In this document: positions 23,704 through 32,339 of the stretch, piece by piece | Numbering within the stretch: the stretch's first letter is position 1 | Layout of the letters: every line of letters begins with the position of its first letter | Assembly (NCBI RefSeq): GCF_009829325.1 | Contig: NZ_VUOS01000004.1 | Coordinates: 1-64,000 of the forward strand | DNA from: Nocardia sp. CY41 | Lineage (GTDB): Bacteria; Actinomycetota; Actinomycetes; Mycobacteriales; Mycobacteriaceae | Direction: 5' to 3' | Length of the DNA stretch: 64,000 nucleotides | Translations under genes and position numbers: made by a program | The notes under the pieces: model-generated | Told to the model about the DNA's origin: nothing | Databases searched by the model: none | The model's input: the letters and a program-made list of their open reading frames with translations, nothing else

Positions 23704-25362
23704 TCACATGCGCTCCGGGGCGCTGACGCCGAGCAGGCCCAAGCCGTTGGCCAAGACCTGGCGCGTGGCGTTGACCAGAGCCAGCCGGGCGGCGTTCGTC
23801 GGGGAGACCGGGTCGTCACCCAGCGGCAGGACGCGCAGGTTCTTGTTGGTCTGGAAACGGTGGTACGCGCCTGCCAGCTCCTCCAGGTAGCGGGCCACCC
23901 GATGCGGTTCGCGCAGGCTCGCCGCGCTCGCCACCACGCGCGGGTATTCGCCGAGGGTGCGGATCAACTCGCCTTCCTCCTCGGCCGACAGCAGCGCGAG
24001 ATCCGCTGCGACGGAACCGTATTCGAACTCGGCGGCATTGCGCGCGATGGACGCGGTCCGCGCGTGCGCGTACTGCACGTAGTAGACCGGGTTCTCGTTG
24101 CTCTGGCTGGTCCACAGGTTCAGATCGATGTCGATGCTCGAGTTCACCGACGAACGCACCAGCGAGTACCGCGCCGCGTCCACGCCGATCGCCTCGACCA
24201 GGTCGTCGAGCGTCACCACGGTGCCCGCGCGCTTGCTCATCTTCACCGCCACGCCGTCGCGCAGCAGGTTCACCATCTGCCCGATGAGCACTTCGACGGT
24301 CGCCGGGTCGTCGCCGAAGGCGGCCGCGGCGGCCTTCAGCCTGCCGATGTAACCGTGGTGGTCGGCGCCGAGCATGTAGATGCACAGATCGAAGCCGCGG
24401 GCGCGCTTGTCCTGGAAATAGGCGATGTCGCCCGCGATGTAGGCGGCCTTGCCGTCGCTCTTGATGACCACCCGGTCCTGATCGTCACCGTATTCCGAGC
24501 TCGCGATCCACCAGGCGCCGTCCTTCTCGTACAGGTCGCCGGAGTTCTTCAGCCGCTCCACGGCCTGCTCCACCGCGCCCGAGGCGAACAGCGAGCTCTC
24601 GTTGAAGTAGACGTCGAAATCGGTGCCGAACTCGTGCAGCGACTCCTTGATGTGCGCGAACATCAGCTCGACGCCCTCGGCCCGGAACAACTCGAGGCGC
24701 TCTGGCTCCGGCTTGCTCAGCACATCCGGGTGCGCGGCCACGATCTTGTCGGCGATCTCGCCGATGTAGGCGCCCGCGTAGCCGTTCTCCGGGGTCGGCG
24801 CGCCGGTGGCGGCCGCGGCCAGCGAGGCGGCGAACCGATCGATCTGCGCGCCGTGGTCGTTGAAGTAGTACTCCCGCACCACGTCCGCGCCCTGCGCGGC
24901 CAGGATGCGGCCCAGCGCGTCGCCGACCGAAGCCCACCGGGTACCGCCCAGGTGCACCGGGCCGGTCGGGTTGGCCGAGACGAACTCCAGGTTGATCCGG
25001 GTGCCCTTCAGCGCCTCGGCGGTGCCGTACGCGGCGCCGGCGGCGAGCACCCGCTCGATGATCGCGCCCTGTGCGGAAGCCGCGAGGCGGATGTTCAGGA
25101 AGCCGGGCCCGGCGACCTCCGCGGCGGCGATGCCGTCGTCGGCGGCGAGCGCGTCGGCCAGCCAGGTCGCGAGGTCACGCGGTTTGGTGCCGGCGCGCTT
25201 GGCCACCTGCATCGCGACGTTCGTGGCATAGTCGCCGTGTTCGGGGTTCCTGGGACGCTCCACGGTGACCTCGTCGGGCAGGACCGCGGGGTCCAGTCCG
25301 CGTTCGACAAGCACCTTCGCCGCGGTCGAGCGAAGGAGATCTGCAAGGTCAGCTGGAGTCAC
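23704..25362 (-). CDS. argS: Arginyl-tRNA synthetase
   Basis: A 552-residue class I aminoacyl-tRNA synthetase. Seen: the N-terminal Arg-tRNA-synthetase domain, the HIGH-type motif in [18 protein letters not shown] (about 131-148), the KMSKRAG loop ([15 protein letters not shown]), and the C-terminal DALR helical bundle ending in [12 protein letters not shown]. The GTG at 25362 ([13 protein letters not shown]) follows a plausible ribosome-binding site. It lies divergent to the DUF3105 gene, with a 93-bp shared promoter region. Confidence 0.97.
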   Translation of the reverse strand: MTPADLADLLRSTAAKVLVERGLDPAVLPDEVTVERPRNPEHGDYATNVAMQVAKRAGTKPRDLATWLADALAADDGIAAAEVAGPGFLNIRLAASAQGAIIERVLAAGAAYGTAEALKGTRINLEFVSANPTGPVHLGGTRWASVGDALGRILAAQGADVVREYYFNDHGAQIDRFAASLAAAATGAPTPENGYAGAYIGEIADKIVAAHPDVLSKPEPERLELFRAEGVELMFAHIKESLHEFGTDFDVYFNESSLFASGAVEQAVERLKNSGDLYEKDGAWWIASSEYGDDQDRVVIKSDGKAAYIAGDIAYFQDKRARGFDLCIYMLGADHHGYIGRLKAAAAAFGDDPATVEVLIGQMVNLLRDGVAVKMSKRAGTVVTLDDLVEAIGVDAARYSLVRSSVNSSIDIDLNLWTSQSNENPVYYVQYAHARTASIARNAAEFEYGSVAADLALLSAEEEGELIRTLGEYPRVVASAASLREPHRVARYLEELAGAYHRFQTNKNLRVLPLGDDPVSPTNAARLALVNATRQVLANGLGLLGVSAPERM

Positions 25363-25455
25363 GAGTCTCTATCCTATGGTCTTGGCGGGTGTACACCTCG
25401 GGGTGGGCACTGCGCAGCCAGCGGATCCATCAACGTCGAAAGAGCACACTGAGCG

Positions 25456-26376
25456 ATGCCTAGCAGTCCCAGCGCCAAATCGGCCAAGGCCGCCAAGGCC
25501 GCGGCGAAGTTGTCCGCTCCCCGCAAGCGGGGCAGACAAGGACAGCTTCCGAAGAAGAACCGGCAGATCCCCTGGCTGGCCATCGGCGCGGCCGTAGTAA
25601 TCATCGCATTGATCGGCGCCCTGGCTTACAACCTGGTCCCCAAGTACCGGGAAAAGGCCGATCTGGACAAGTTCACCCCGAGCGCGCAGAAGAAGGACCC
25701 GTCCGACGGGATCCCGGGCGTGGTGAAGAAGGAATACCCCGCCGGTCTGCACATCGGCGCGAACCAGCGGGTGGCCTACGACCAGGCGCCGCCGTTCGGC
25801 GGCCCGCACGACCAGTCCTGGGCGACCTGCACCGGCGTGGTCTACAGCAAGCCGATCCGGGTGGAGAACGCGGTGCACTCCCTCGAGCACGGTGCGGTGT
25901 GGATCGCCTACAACCCGGACAAGGTGAACGCCGACGGCATCGCGACGCTGAAGGCGAAAGTCGAGGGCAAGCCGTACACGATGATGTCGCCCTACCCCGG
26001 TCTCGACTCCCCGGTGTCGCTGCAGTCCTGGGGTCATCAGTTGAAGCTGGACAGCGCGGACGACAAGCGCGTCGGCCAGTTCATCACCGCGCTGCGGCTG
26101 AACAACTACACCTACCCCGAGGTCGGCGCGGACTGCTCGACCATCGTCTTCGACACCGACAACCCGCCGCCGTTCGACCCGACGCCGCCCGGACCCGACG
26201 CGGTGCCGATGGACGGCAAGGGCCTGCAGCCGGACCAGTCCGAACTCGGTGGCGCGCCCGGCGGGCTGCCAGGTGTGCCGGGCGTTCCCGGTCTGCCGGG
26301 GCTCCCCGGCATGCCCGGCGCTCCGGTGCCTGCGCAGCCCGCGCCTGCCCAGCCCGCACCCGGCGCGGGGCAGTAG
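25456..26376 (+). CDS. DUF3105 membrane-anchored extracellular protein
   Basis: A 306-residue protein with a Lys-rich N-terminus, one membrane helix (about 38-57, WLAIGAAVVIIALIGALAYN) and an outside DUF3105 domain with its characteristic pattern HSLEHGAVWIAYNPD and a Cys pair. The tail (about 255-306) is Gly/Pro-rich with collagen-like GLPGVPG steps followed by PAQPAP repeats, suited to spanning the cell wall. DUF3105 has no established function. Its stop codon overlaps the GTG of the DUF305 gene (TAGTG), so both are translated together. Confidence 0.85.
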   Translation: MPSSPSAKSAKAAKAAAKLSAPRKRGRQGQLPKKNRQIPWLAIGAAVVIIALIGALAYNLVPKYREKADLDKFTPSAQKKDPSDGIPGVVKKEYPAGLHIGANQRVAYDQAPPFGGPHDQSWATCTGVVYSKPIRVENAVHSLEHGAVWIAYNPDKVNADGIATLKAKVEGKPYTMMSPYPGLDSPVSLQSWGHQLKLDSADDKRVGQFITALRLNNYTYPEVGADCSTIVFDTDNPPPFDPTPPGPDAVPMDGKGLQPDQSELGGAPGGLPGVPGVPGLPGLPGMPGAPVPAQPAPAQPAPGAGQ

Positions 26377-27536
26377 TGCCCGGCGAGCGGGGGGAAGCGG
26401 GGCGCGAAGCATCCGCGGGTGCCGGCGATCGCGAAGTCACCGGATCCGACGATCGCGCGGCGTCCGACGAGTCCCGCACCCCTGAGGTCACCGGGGCCGA
26501 CGGTCGCGACGCGTCTTCCGAGTCCGGCGGCCGCGCAGCAGCCCTCGGATCCGGGGCTCGTGCGGTGACCGGGTCCGGCAATCGCGAAGCTTCGGGGTCC
26601 GATGACGGCGTGACCCCGACCGGATCCGGCGCGCCTGGAGTCACCGGTTCGGCCGGTCACCACACTCCCGAGATCGACGAGCGCGGAGCTACCGCCCGGT
26701 CCGGCGTTGACGCCGTCGGGTCCAGCAAGCACGGAGCCGCCGGATTCGATCGGCAACCAGGCGCCGAAGCCGACGCACCCGCCGCGTCCGGCCCGCGTGC
26801 GGCAGCTGCCGGATCCAGCGATTCCGGAGCCACCGGAGCGGATGGCGAAGCGACAGGCGATTCCGGTTTCGGTGGACAGTTGCGCCGCCAACGCACGGCA
26901 CTGCTGGCTCTCGGCATCATCGGCGCCATGCTCATCGGCTTCGCGATCGGCGTGCTCGCCAGGATTCCGCTGGACGGTGCGAAGGAGCCGGAGCCGGGCC
27001 CGGTCGACACAGGCTTCAGCCAGGACATGTCGGCCCATCACGCGCAGGCCGTCGAAATGGCGGGCGTGGTGCTGGTTCGTTCCACCGACACCGAGGTACG
27101 GCGGCTGGCCTACGACATCCTCACCACCCAGCAGAGCCAGATCGGGCGCATGCAGGGCTGGTTGCAGTTGTGGGGCGAACCCGCGCAGGGCGTGGACGGT
27201 TTCATGGGCTGGATGAGCGAGCCGATGGGCGGCCACGACCATTCCGGAGCCGATATGCCGCACCACTCCGGGCCGGTCTCCACCATGCCCGGCATGGCCA
27301 CGCCCGCCGAACTAGCCGCGCTGCGCCAAGCCACCGGACCCAAGCTGGACACGACGTTCCTGCAGCTCATGCTGCGCCACCACCAGGGCGGCCTGCCGAT
27401 GATCGATTACGCCGCTCAGCACGCCGACACCACAGCGGTGCGCACCCTCGCCGAAACCATGGCCACCACCCAGCGCGGTGAATCCGACTTGATGACCACC
27501 ATGCTCACCGCGCGCGGAGCCGCCCCACTCCCCTGA
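26376..27536 (+). CDS. DUF305 protein with repetitive N-terminal region
   Basis: A 386-residue protein. The C-terminal DUF305 (ferritin-like four-helix) domain has its paired-His motifs DMSAHHAQAVEMA and MLRHHQGGLPMI and a Met/His-rich linker (PMGGHDHSGADMPHHSG). These suggest metal, possibly copper, binding; no function is proven. One membrane helix (ALLALGIIGAMLIGFAIGVL, near residue 180) precedes it. The first 165 residues are low-complexity and built of degenerate VTGSxxRxAS...-type units; they would lie in the cytoplasm, which is odd. The GTG start overlaps the DUF3105 stop. A later start near the helix would give a normal-size family member, so the N-terminal part is uncertain. Confidence 0.8.
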   Translation: MPGERGEAGREASAGAGDREVTGSDDRAASDESRTPEVTGADGRDASSESGGRAAALGSGARAVTGSGNREASGSDDGVTPTGSGAPGVTGSAGHHTPEIDERGATARSGVDAVGSSKHGAAGFDRQPGAEADAPAASGPRAAAAGSSDSGATGADGEATGDSGFGGQLRRQRTALLALGIIGAMLIGFAIGVLARIPLDGAKEPEPGPVDTGFSQDMSAHHAQAVEMAGVVLVRSTDTEVRRLAYDILTTQQSQIGRMQGWLQLWGEPAQGVDGFMGWMSEPMGGHDHSGADMPHHSGPVSTMPGMATPAELAALRQATGPKLDTTFLQLMLRHHQGGLPMIDYAAQHADTTAVRTLAETMATTQRGESDLMTTMLTARGAAPLP

Positions 27537-27642
27537 CCCGAAACCCTCCCGCCGTCTGCCCTTTTTGGCGGACGGCCGCCGATACGATAGGCTGACCCAG
27601 CCCGATCGGACCGCCATCCAGGCCCCGACCGAGCCCTATCCC

Positions 27643-27715
27643 GCCCTCGTAGCTCAGGGGATAGAGCGTCTGCCTCCGGAGCAGAAGGCCGCAGGTTCGA
27701 ATCCTGCCGAGGGCA
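27643..27715 (+). tRNA. tRNA-Arg (anticodon CCG)
   Basis: A complete cloverleaf of 73 bases: acceptor GCCCTCG / CGAGGGC, D arm GCTCAGGGGATAGAGC, anticodon stem TCTGC / GCAGA with loop CTCCGGA (anticodon CCG, reads CGG), T arm GCAGG-TTCGAAT-CCTGC, discriminator A. CCA is not encoded. A remnant of an integrative element sits directly downstream. Confidence 0.97.
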
Positions 27716-27723
27716 CGCACGAC

Positions 27724-27763
27724 AAAGGCCCCATGACCAGCACACTAGCTGGCTGGGGCCTTT
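27724..27763 (+). terminator. tRNA-Arg terminator
   Basis: AAAGGCCCCA pairs with TGGGGCCTTT, with an inner CCAGC/GCTGG stem, 8 bases after the tRNA. It is followed by a short T-rich stretch (TTTCTCG). Confidence 0.8.
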
Positions 27764-27776
27764 CTCGTCCCCACGG

Positions 27777-28570
27777 TCAGCCCGCCTCGATGACACGAGA
27801 CGACACAACCTCGCCGAAAATCCTCGCCGCCTCCCTCAGCGCTTCGTCCTGGGAATGGGTGTAGATCCTCGACGTGACACAGGCGTCGGCATGGCCCAGC
27901 CAGGCAGCGATCACCGCGAGCGGCACCTTGCGCAGGTGCATGGTCGCGCCGCAGGTGTGACGGGCATCATGCAATCGGATGTGCCGGACGCCGGCCTTCT
28001 CGACCGCCTTCGCCCACCGATGCGTCAGGGTGTGCGGATGGTACGGCGCGCCGTCCTCGTTGCACGCGACGGAGTCACCGTCCCCGTACGCATCCCCGAG
28101 CTGCAACCGATCGGCCGCTTGCCGACGATGCGCCCGCCGAAGAACCTCCCCCCTCTCGTCATCCATCGGCGGGGTACGTACCGACGCCTCCGTCTTCGGG
28201 TCGCCCTCCACCGCCTCGCCACCGGCCGACGCACGCCCGATGCGCATCACGAGCGTCTTGCGCTCGAGATCCACTCCGCTCCAGCGCAACCCGCCGAGTT
28301 CACTCCGCCGCAGGCCGCACCGCGCCAGGACCACAGACGCCCGTCCCGATCCGCCTCGAGACCGGCCAACAGCTTCGACACTTCCTCCGGCGTGTAGGTC
28401 AGCGGCTTGCGCTTCTTGCCCGCCTTCGGTTTGATTGCCCGAGCCACGTTATGCGCCAACAACTTCCGTTCGATCGCGTAGTCCAGACTTTCGACGTCGT
28501 TTCGACGGTCCGCTTCAGTGATCGAACCACCCACGGACGCCGGACCTACACAACGCATCTGGAACGGTGG
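27777..28570 (-). pseudogene. Tyrosine integrase, frameshifted and 5'-truncated
   Basis: The 3' part (27777 to about 28334) encodes the catalytic domain of a phage-type tyrosine recombinase. It carries the residues R (CGLRRSELGGLRW), H-x-x-R (RLHDARHTCGATMH), H (WLGHAD) and the nucleophile Y (SRIYTHSQ). The upstream part of the same protein (LDYAIERKLLAHNVARAI ... LTYTPEEVSKLLAGLEAD) is in another frame; the shift lies near 28335. The N-terminal arm domain is missing. The gene points towards the tRNA-Arg 3' end 62 bp away, the usual layout for an integrase using that tRNA as attachment site. As read, the enzyme cannot be functional unless the shift is an error. Confidence 0.85.
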
Positions 28571-28572
28571 AC

Positions 28573-29583
28573 ATGACCGACCCAACCCGCCTGGCCCCGC
28601 AGACTTCCGAACCGCTCCAGTTCGTCACCGACCTGCTTGGAGACATCGGACGCCCTCGACCCGACTTGCGAACACTTACCGATCCGCGCGAGGCCGCTCA
28701 CCTCATTGCCGAAGAAACCCGGTCGCGGATCACTGCCGTTCTCGACAAGTTCGGAGGAACGCCGGTCGTGCTGCTGAGCGGCGGCGTCGATTCGATCTAC
28801 GTCGCGGCCGTCGCGGTCGCACTGGGCGCGAAACCGACAGCGATCACGATCTCGACCGAAGGCCAATCAGACGAACAGAACGCAGCAACCGCGGCCGCAG
28901 CCCTGGATCTAAGGCATGACCTCATCCGCCTGACACCACAGGAGGTCAGCCAACTGTCTCGTGACACGATGCGGCGACTCGGCACATCGGAACTGTGGGA
29001 GGTAACCGCAGGCATCCCGATACTCGCCGCTCGTAGCGGTTTCGACAAGATCGCACAACTGGGCCCGATCTTGAACGGTAGCGGCGCGGATGCGATCCTC
29101 GGTGGCGGCAAGCGACTCACCCATCCAGTGGCATCGCTCGACGCCGGAGACGAGCTCGACCGAATCATTCGAACGGAGTCGGCCGCGAACTTCAGATACG
29201 AACGGCTCGTCCCACATTTCTATCCAGCCCTACTGGATGAGTACGCCGATCGGCTGGTCCACGTATTCCAGACCGTGCGATGGTGGCAGATCGCCGAACG
29301 ATTCGCCCCTTCATCACTTTTCGCGATTCGTGACGGCATGACCGTGGACAAACTCGCCCTTCGCCTGGCCTGTGAAGAACAGCTTCCATCGGGAGTGAAG
29401 CATCTCGCCTGGGCGGTGAAGTCACCGATCCAGCGTTCGTCCGGCCTGATGTCCGTCCTCGCGACTGCCGCCCGGTCGCACGCCGCCGACCTTCCAGGAG
29501 CACGAACGTACTCCGACCCCATGACCGAGGATGCCGAAGCCGTAGCAACGCGCTTGTATCTCTCGATCTTGGAGCACAGCTAG
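28573..29583 (+). CDS. Stand-alone asparagine-synthetase-type PP-loop ATPase
   Basis: A 336-residue protein with the PP-loop SGGVDS (69-74) and the AsnB-type second motif GSGADAILGGGK (about 169-180, compare GEGADELFGG). The last third has a family-like RDGMTVDKLALRL ... VKSPIQRSSG segment. The N-terminal glutamine amidotransferase domain of AsnB is absent. Such enzymes adenylate a carboxylate and join it to an amine; substrate unknown. Lasso-peptide cyclases and beta-lactam synthetases are relatives, but no partner genes lie nearby. It is the only intact gene between the tRNA-Arg and its degenerate copy, so it looks like cargo of a lost mobile element. The ATG at 28573 is preceded by GGAAC; a GTG at 28567 is an alternative. 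Confidence 0.75.
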   Translation: MTDPTRLAPQTSEPLQFVTDLLGDIGRPRPDLRTLTDPREAAHLIAEETRSRITAVLDKFGGTPVVLLSGGVDSIYVAAVAVALGAKPTAITISTEGQSDEQNAATAAAALDLRHDLIRLTPQEVSQLSRDTMRRLGTSELWEVTAGIPILAARSGFDKIAQLGPILNGSGADAILGGGKRLTHPVASLDAGDELDRIIRTESAANFRYERLVPHFYPALLDEYADRLVHVFQTVRWWQIAERFAPSSLFAIRDGMTVDKLALRLACEEQLPSGVKHLAWAVKSPIQRSSGLMSVLATAARSHAADLPGARTYSDPMTEDAEAVATRLYLSILEHS

Positions 29584-29644
29584 CGATACCGCTCGGCCGT
29601 CGCCACGCGCGTTGCGCGAGGTGTTGCCGAATTCCGCCTGCGAC

Positions 29645-29690
29645 CTGCCTCCGGGGCAGCAGGCCGCCGGTTGCCGAGGGCACGCCACAC
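29645..29690 (+). repeat. Degenerate copy of tRNA-Arg 3' half (possible attR)
   Basis: From CTGCCTCCGG to GAGGGCACGC this repeats the tRNA-Arg sequence from the anticodon stem to past the 3' end (27670-27718), with two base changes, one loss of 8 bases in the T arm (TCGAATCC) and one added base. A hairpin follows, as after the true tRNA. It is best explained as the distal attachment site of the integrase element; a decayed tandem tRNA gene is the alternative. Confidence 0.65.
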
Positions 29691-29693
29691 AAC

Positions 29694-29725
29694 GGCTCCC
29701 GACCGGATTCCTCTGGTCAGGAGCC
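29694..29725 (+). terminator. Hairpin after the tRNA-like copy
   Basis: GGCTCC-C-GACC pairs with GGTC-A-GGAGCC (one mismatch). Its place, a few bases after the tRNA-like sequence, mirrors the terminator after the intact tRNA-Arg. Confidence 0.5.
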
Positions 29726-29751
29726 ATCGCCGTGCAAGCCTTCGGCCGCGC

Positions 29752-30036
29752 TCAGCTGCTGCCGAACACGCCATTCGGTAGGACGCCGTGGAGCAGACGC
29801 CAGAGCGGATCATTGCCGCGACCGTTGTCGTGATCGCCCGGCCAGTCTTTGCCTCGGAAGTCGAGACGGTCGTCCCAGCGGTCGTGCCCGATTTCCGTGC
29901 CGACCGCGGCGGACGTCGCCGGAGCGGCCGAGGCCGGAATCGTCGATATTGTCAGCGGAACAGCGGCGATCGCTCCAGCGACGATTGCGCGGGCCAATAT
30001 CCGGCGCGGGGCGGTGGATGTAATTGCCGAAATCAC
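29752..30036 (-). CDS. Small secreted protein of unknown function
   Basis: A 94-residue protein with a signal peptide (RRILARAIVAGAIAAVPLTI, cleavage likely after ASA near residue 34). The mature part is short, acidic and basic in turn, with DRWDDRLDFRGKDWPGDHDN and a C-terminal LLHGVLPNGVFGSS. The GTG at 30036 was chosen because AAAGGA lies 8 bases upstream and because the open frame further upstream has no signal sequence. No cysteines in the mature part. Not recognised as a known family; it precedes two other small secreted proteins on the same strand. Confidence 0.65.
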   Translation of the reverse strand: MISAITSTAPRRILARAIVAGAIAAVPLTISTIPASAAPATSAAVGTEIGHDRWDDRLDFRGKDWPGDHDNGRGNDPLWRLLHGVLPNGVFGSS

Positions 30037-30228
30037 CGGCAGATCCTTTCTAGCGACAGTAAAGCGTGCACCCACGCCTCCATCGAGGCGACAGGAGCAG
30101 GCCGGAGATTCGACAGCGCCCAGGTACGGGCGTCGAGTCACCGGCCAGGGTCGACCATACCCCGATGTTGGTACGGAGGAAGCGTACGGGCGAAACCCCC
30201 CACCCCCGGCTGTGCTTTCGATGCCGCG

Positions 30229-30606
30229 TCAGTCCAATAGCCGGTGACAGACGCTCGCGTCCGCGCCGCGACCGTATGCCCGTTCGAAGTCCGCATAGTC
30301 CGGATCTATTTTGTTGTCCAGGTAATACGGGACGAGAGCCGCCTCGACGCTGTTGCACACCCATGTCTCACCCGATCCACTGTTTCGCATCTGGAAGGTG
30401 ATCCAGTGGTGGCCGATCAATGGAGCGCCGGCCGAGGCCGTGCATTCGCGACCTCTGACCGAGTCGAACTGCGGTTGATCGAGCGTGTAGCCGCAGGTGT
30501 AGGTCGGCAGAGATCGGGCCTCCGCGGCGGGGGCCGCCACCAGACCGGCGGTAGCGGCCAGCAGCAGTATCGGCAGCCCGAGTCGGACTGTGCGGGTTGT
30601 GTTCAT
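30229..30606 (-). CDS. Small secreted four-cysteine protein, paralogue A
   Basis: A 125-residue protein with a Sec signal peptide (residues 1-30, ending in APAAEA) and a mature domain with four cysteines at 38, 55, 84 and 120, which probably form two disulfides. It shares the pattern PTYTC-x(16-19)-C-x-ASxGAPL-x(n)-GExWxC-x(n)-GxDAS with the upstream gene product (30678-31052), so the two are tandem duplicates. The ATG follows CAGGAACCGCG. Function unknown; the size and exported nature fit a cell-wall or surface factor. Confidence 0.75.
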   Translation of the reverse strand: MNTTRTVRLGLPILLLAATAGLVAAPAAEARSLPTYTCGYTLDQPQFDSVRGRECTASAGAPLIGHHWITFQMRNSGSGETWVCNSVEAALVPYYLDNKIDPDYADFERAYGRGADASVCHRLLD

Positions 30607-30677
30607 CGCGGTTCCTGTTCGAAATAGAAATCAATACTTCTCGGCACTCATCAGCAGCTGTCGCGCGCACCGCGCGG

Positions 30678-31052
30678 TCAGATCGGACGACAGTTGCTCG
30701 CGTCCACACCGGCGTTGAGCACCGCCTCCGCCTCGTAAGATCCCATTTCCGGATGGATCGGCTTGCCGAGGTGCGGGAACGCGCCACCGCATTCCCATTT
30801 CTCACCGGTGACGCTGTTCTCCATCCGGACCGGATAGAAGTAATTGCCGTCCAGCGGAGCGCCCCGAGACGCGACGCACTTGCGCGCTCGCATCGAGCTG
30901 AATACCTCGAGGTAGGTGGTGATGGGCGTGTACTTGCAGGTATAGGTCGGCAGCGGGGGTTGCGCCACGGCAGTGGGAGCCGTGGCCAGACCAGCAGTCG
31001 CGGCCAGCGCGAGCAGGGGAAGTCCCAGGAGGGTGAGACGGGTTGCGATCAT
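30678..31052 (-). CDS. Small secreted four-cysteine protein, paralogue B
   Basis: A 124-residue protein, paralogue of the gene at 30229-30606. Signal peptide 1-30 (LTLLGLPLLALAATAGLATA, ending in AVA). Cysteines at 39, 59, 88 and 121 align with those of the neighbour. Overall identity is moderate, so the duplication is not recent. The ATG at 31052 follows AGGAGTCTTG; an upstream extension of the frame has no signal sequence. The 71-bp spacing suggests co-transcription. Function unknown. Confidence 0.75.
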   Translation of the reverse strand: MIATRLTLLGLPLLALAATAGLATAPTAVAQPPLPTYTCKYTPITTYLEVFSSMRARKCVASRGAPLDGNYFYPVRMENSVTGEKWECGGAFPHLGKPIHPEMGSYEAEAVLNAGVDASNCRPI

Positions 31053-31337
31053 CAAGACTCCTGCGCGAGAAAGAATCACTGTCGCGCGACCCTCACAGGA
31101 CGGCCTGAAGAAATTCTTAACAACTGGTAAGCACGGGCGCTCGACCGACCGCGGGAGGCCGCCGCGCTCAGCCCCACGCCGATAGCGCAAGTGGCACACC
31201 ACGGAGAGGTCTACTCGACGTTTGCCGCAGCCATGTGCCGCTCGTCGACTCACCTGCTGGAGGCGGGGGTGAATACGATGGCGTCGGCACTGTGTGAGGT
31301 GGCGGGCGTATGGGTACGCGGAGGAGCGTGAACAGGA

Positions 31338-32045
31338 TTGGCTGACGCTGGGACCCGGCGCGGGTGGGTAGTGCGCTGGGGCGTGACTGGGGTTCTGGTG
31401 GCGGTCGCGGTGGTCGGGATCGTCGTGGTGGCCGGGATCAGCGGGAGTAGGCCGCCGTTCGATCCGGACGTGGTGCCGGGCACTCAAGTCGTCTGGGTGA
31501 CGGCCCCCGCGGGAGCCGATCGGGGGACGTTGGAATTGTGGCAGCGGAACCGGTTCAGGCGATGGGAGCGGACGTTGGCGGTGCCCGCCTGGGTGGGCAA
31601 GGCGGGGATTTCCCGGGAGGCGCGGGAGGGGGCGGCGTATACGCCGGAGGGCACGTTCGCGTTGACCGAGGGCTTCGGCCGGTTACCGCACGCGGGCGCG
31701 AAGCTTCCCTACCTGTCGGTGGATCCGTCGAATACCTGGTGGTGGGTGTCGGACACGGAGAGCCCGCTGTACAACCAGAAATATCGCTGCGCCGAGGGCG
31801 AGTGCCCGTTCGACACCACCGTCAGCGAGAATCTCGGCCGGACCGACCCGCAATACAACTACGCGCTGGTCATCGACTACAACCGGTTTCCGGTCGTGCC
31901 GCAGCGGGGCTCGGCCTTCTTCGTCCACGTCGAGGCGGGCAGGCCGACCGCAGGGTGCGTCGCGGTGGGCGATGACGTGATGCGCACGCTGCTGGCCACG
32001 CTCGAGCCGTCGAGGAAGCCGGTGATCGGCATGTACGCGATCTGA
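31338..32045 (+). CDS. L,D-transpeptidase-like (YkuD-type) membrane protein
   Basis: A protein of up to 235 residues with an N-terminal membrane helix (about 15-33) and an outer domain. The domain ends in the YkuD-type catalytic pattern FFVHVEAGRPTAGCVAVG, with His197 and Cys207 (numbering from the TTG at 31338). The usual S-x-G-C-V-R is T-A-G-C-V-A here, as in a divergent actinobacterial branch. L,D-transpeptidases make 3-3 peptidoglycan cross-links or anchor proteins to the wall. The start is unsure: TTG at 31338 or GTG at 31371. A bidirectional hairpin at 32285 lies downstream. Confidence 0.75.
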   Translation: MADAGTRRGWVVRWGVTGVLVAVAVVGIVVVAGISGSRPPFDPDVVPGTQVVWVTAPAGADRGTLELWQRNRFRRWERTLAVPAWVGKAGISREAREGAAYTPEGTFALTEGFGRLPHAGAKLPYLSVDPSNTWWWVSDTESPLYNQKYRCAEGECPFDTTVSENLGRTDPQYNYALVIDYNRFPVVPQRGSAFFVHVEAGRPTAGCVAVGDDVMRTLLATLEPSRKPVIGMYAI

Positions 32046-32284
32046 TCCGCTGTCAGCCGGTCGGCTTCGCGGCGATGCGCAATGACTCGGCCCAACGAAG
32101 CGACGTCCGCTCGCACGGCACGCCCACCACACTCAGCCCGCCGACCGTCACGGCACAGCCACCACACCCAGCCGACCGACCGTCGCGGCAAGGCCATCCT
32201 CCCGAACGTCGAATCCGGCGATCGACCAGCCGATGGCGTTGGGACGTGGACAAGGGATCTCTCGAATGCCGCCGTCATATGAGC

Positions 32285-32311
32285 GAAGGGCTCCGGAAGC
32301 CGGAGCCCTTC
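32285..32311. terminator. Bidirectional terminator hairpin
   Basis: A perfect 12-bp stem GAAGGGCTCCGG / CCGGAGCCCTTC with a 3-base loop between two convergent genes (ends at 32045 and 32340). The tight loop and symmetry fit termination on both strands. Confidence 0.75.
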
Positions 32312-32339
32312 TCGAATGGTTGGGTGTGCGATCAGAGGG

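Noticed and set aside
28573..29583. Lasso-peptide or other RiPP cluster
   Set aside because: There is an AsnB-like ATPase, but no precursor peptide, leader protease or recognition protein nearby.
28573..29583. QueC / 7-deazaguanine DNA modification gene
   Set aside because: The C-terminal zinc-binding cysteines of QueC are missing and the second motif is of AsnB type.
27777..29583. Insertion sequence or prophage
   Set aside because: No transposase, terminal inverted repeats or structural phage genes; only an integrase remnant and one cargo gene.
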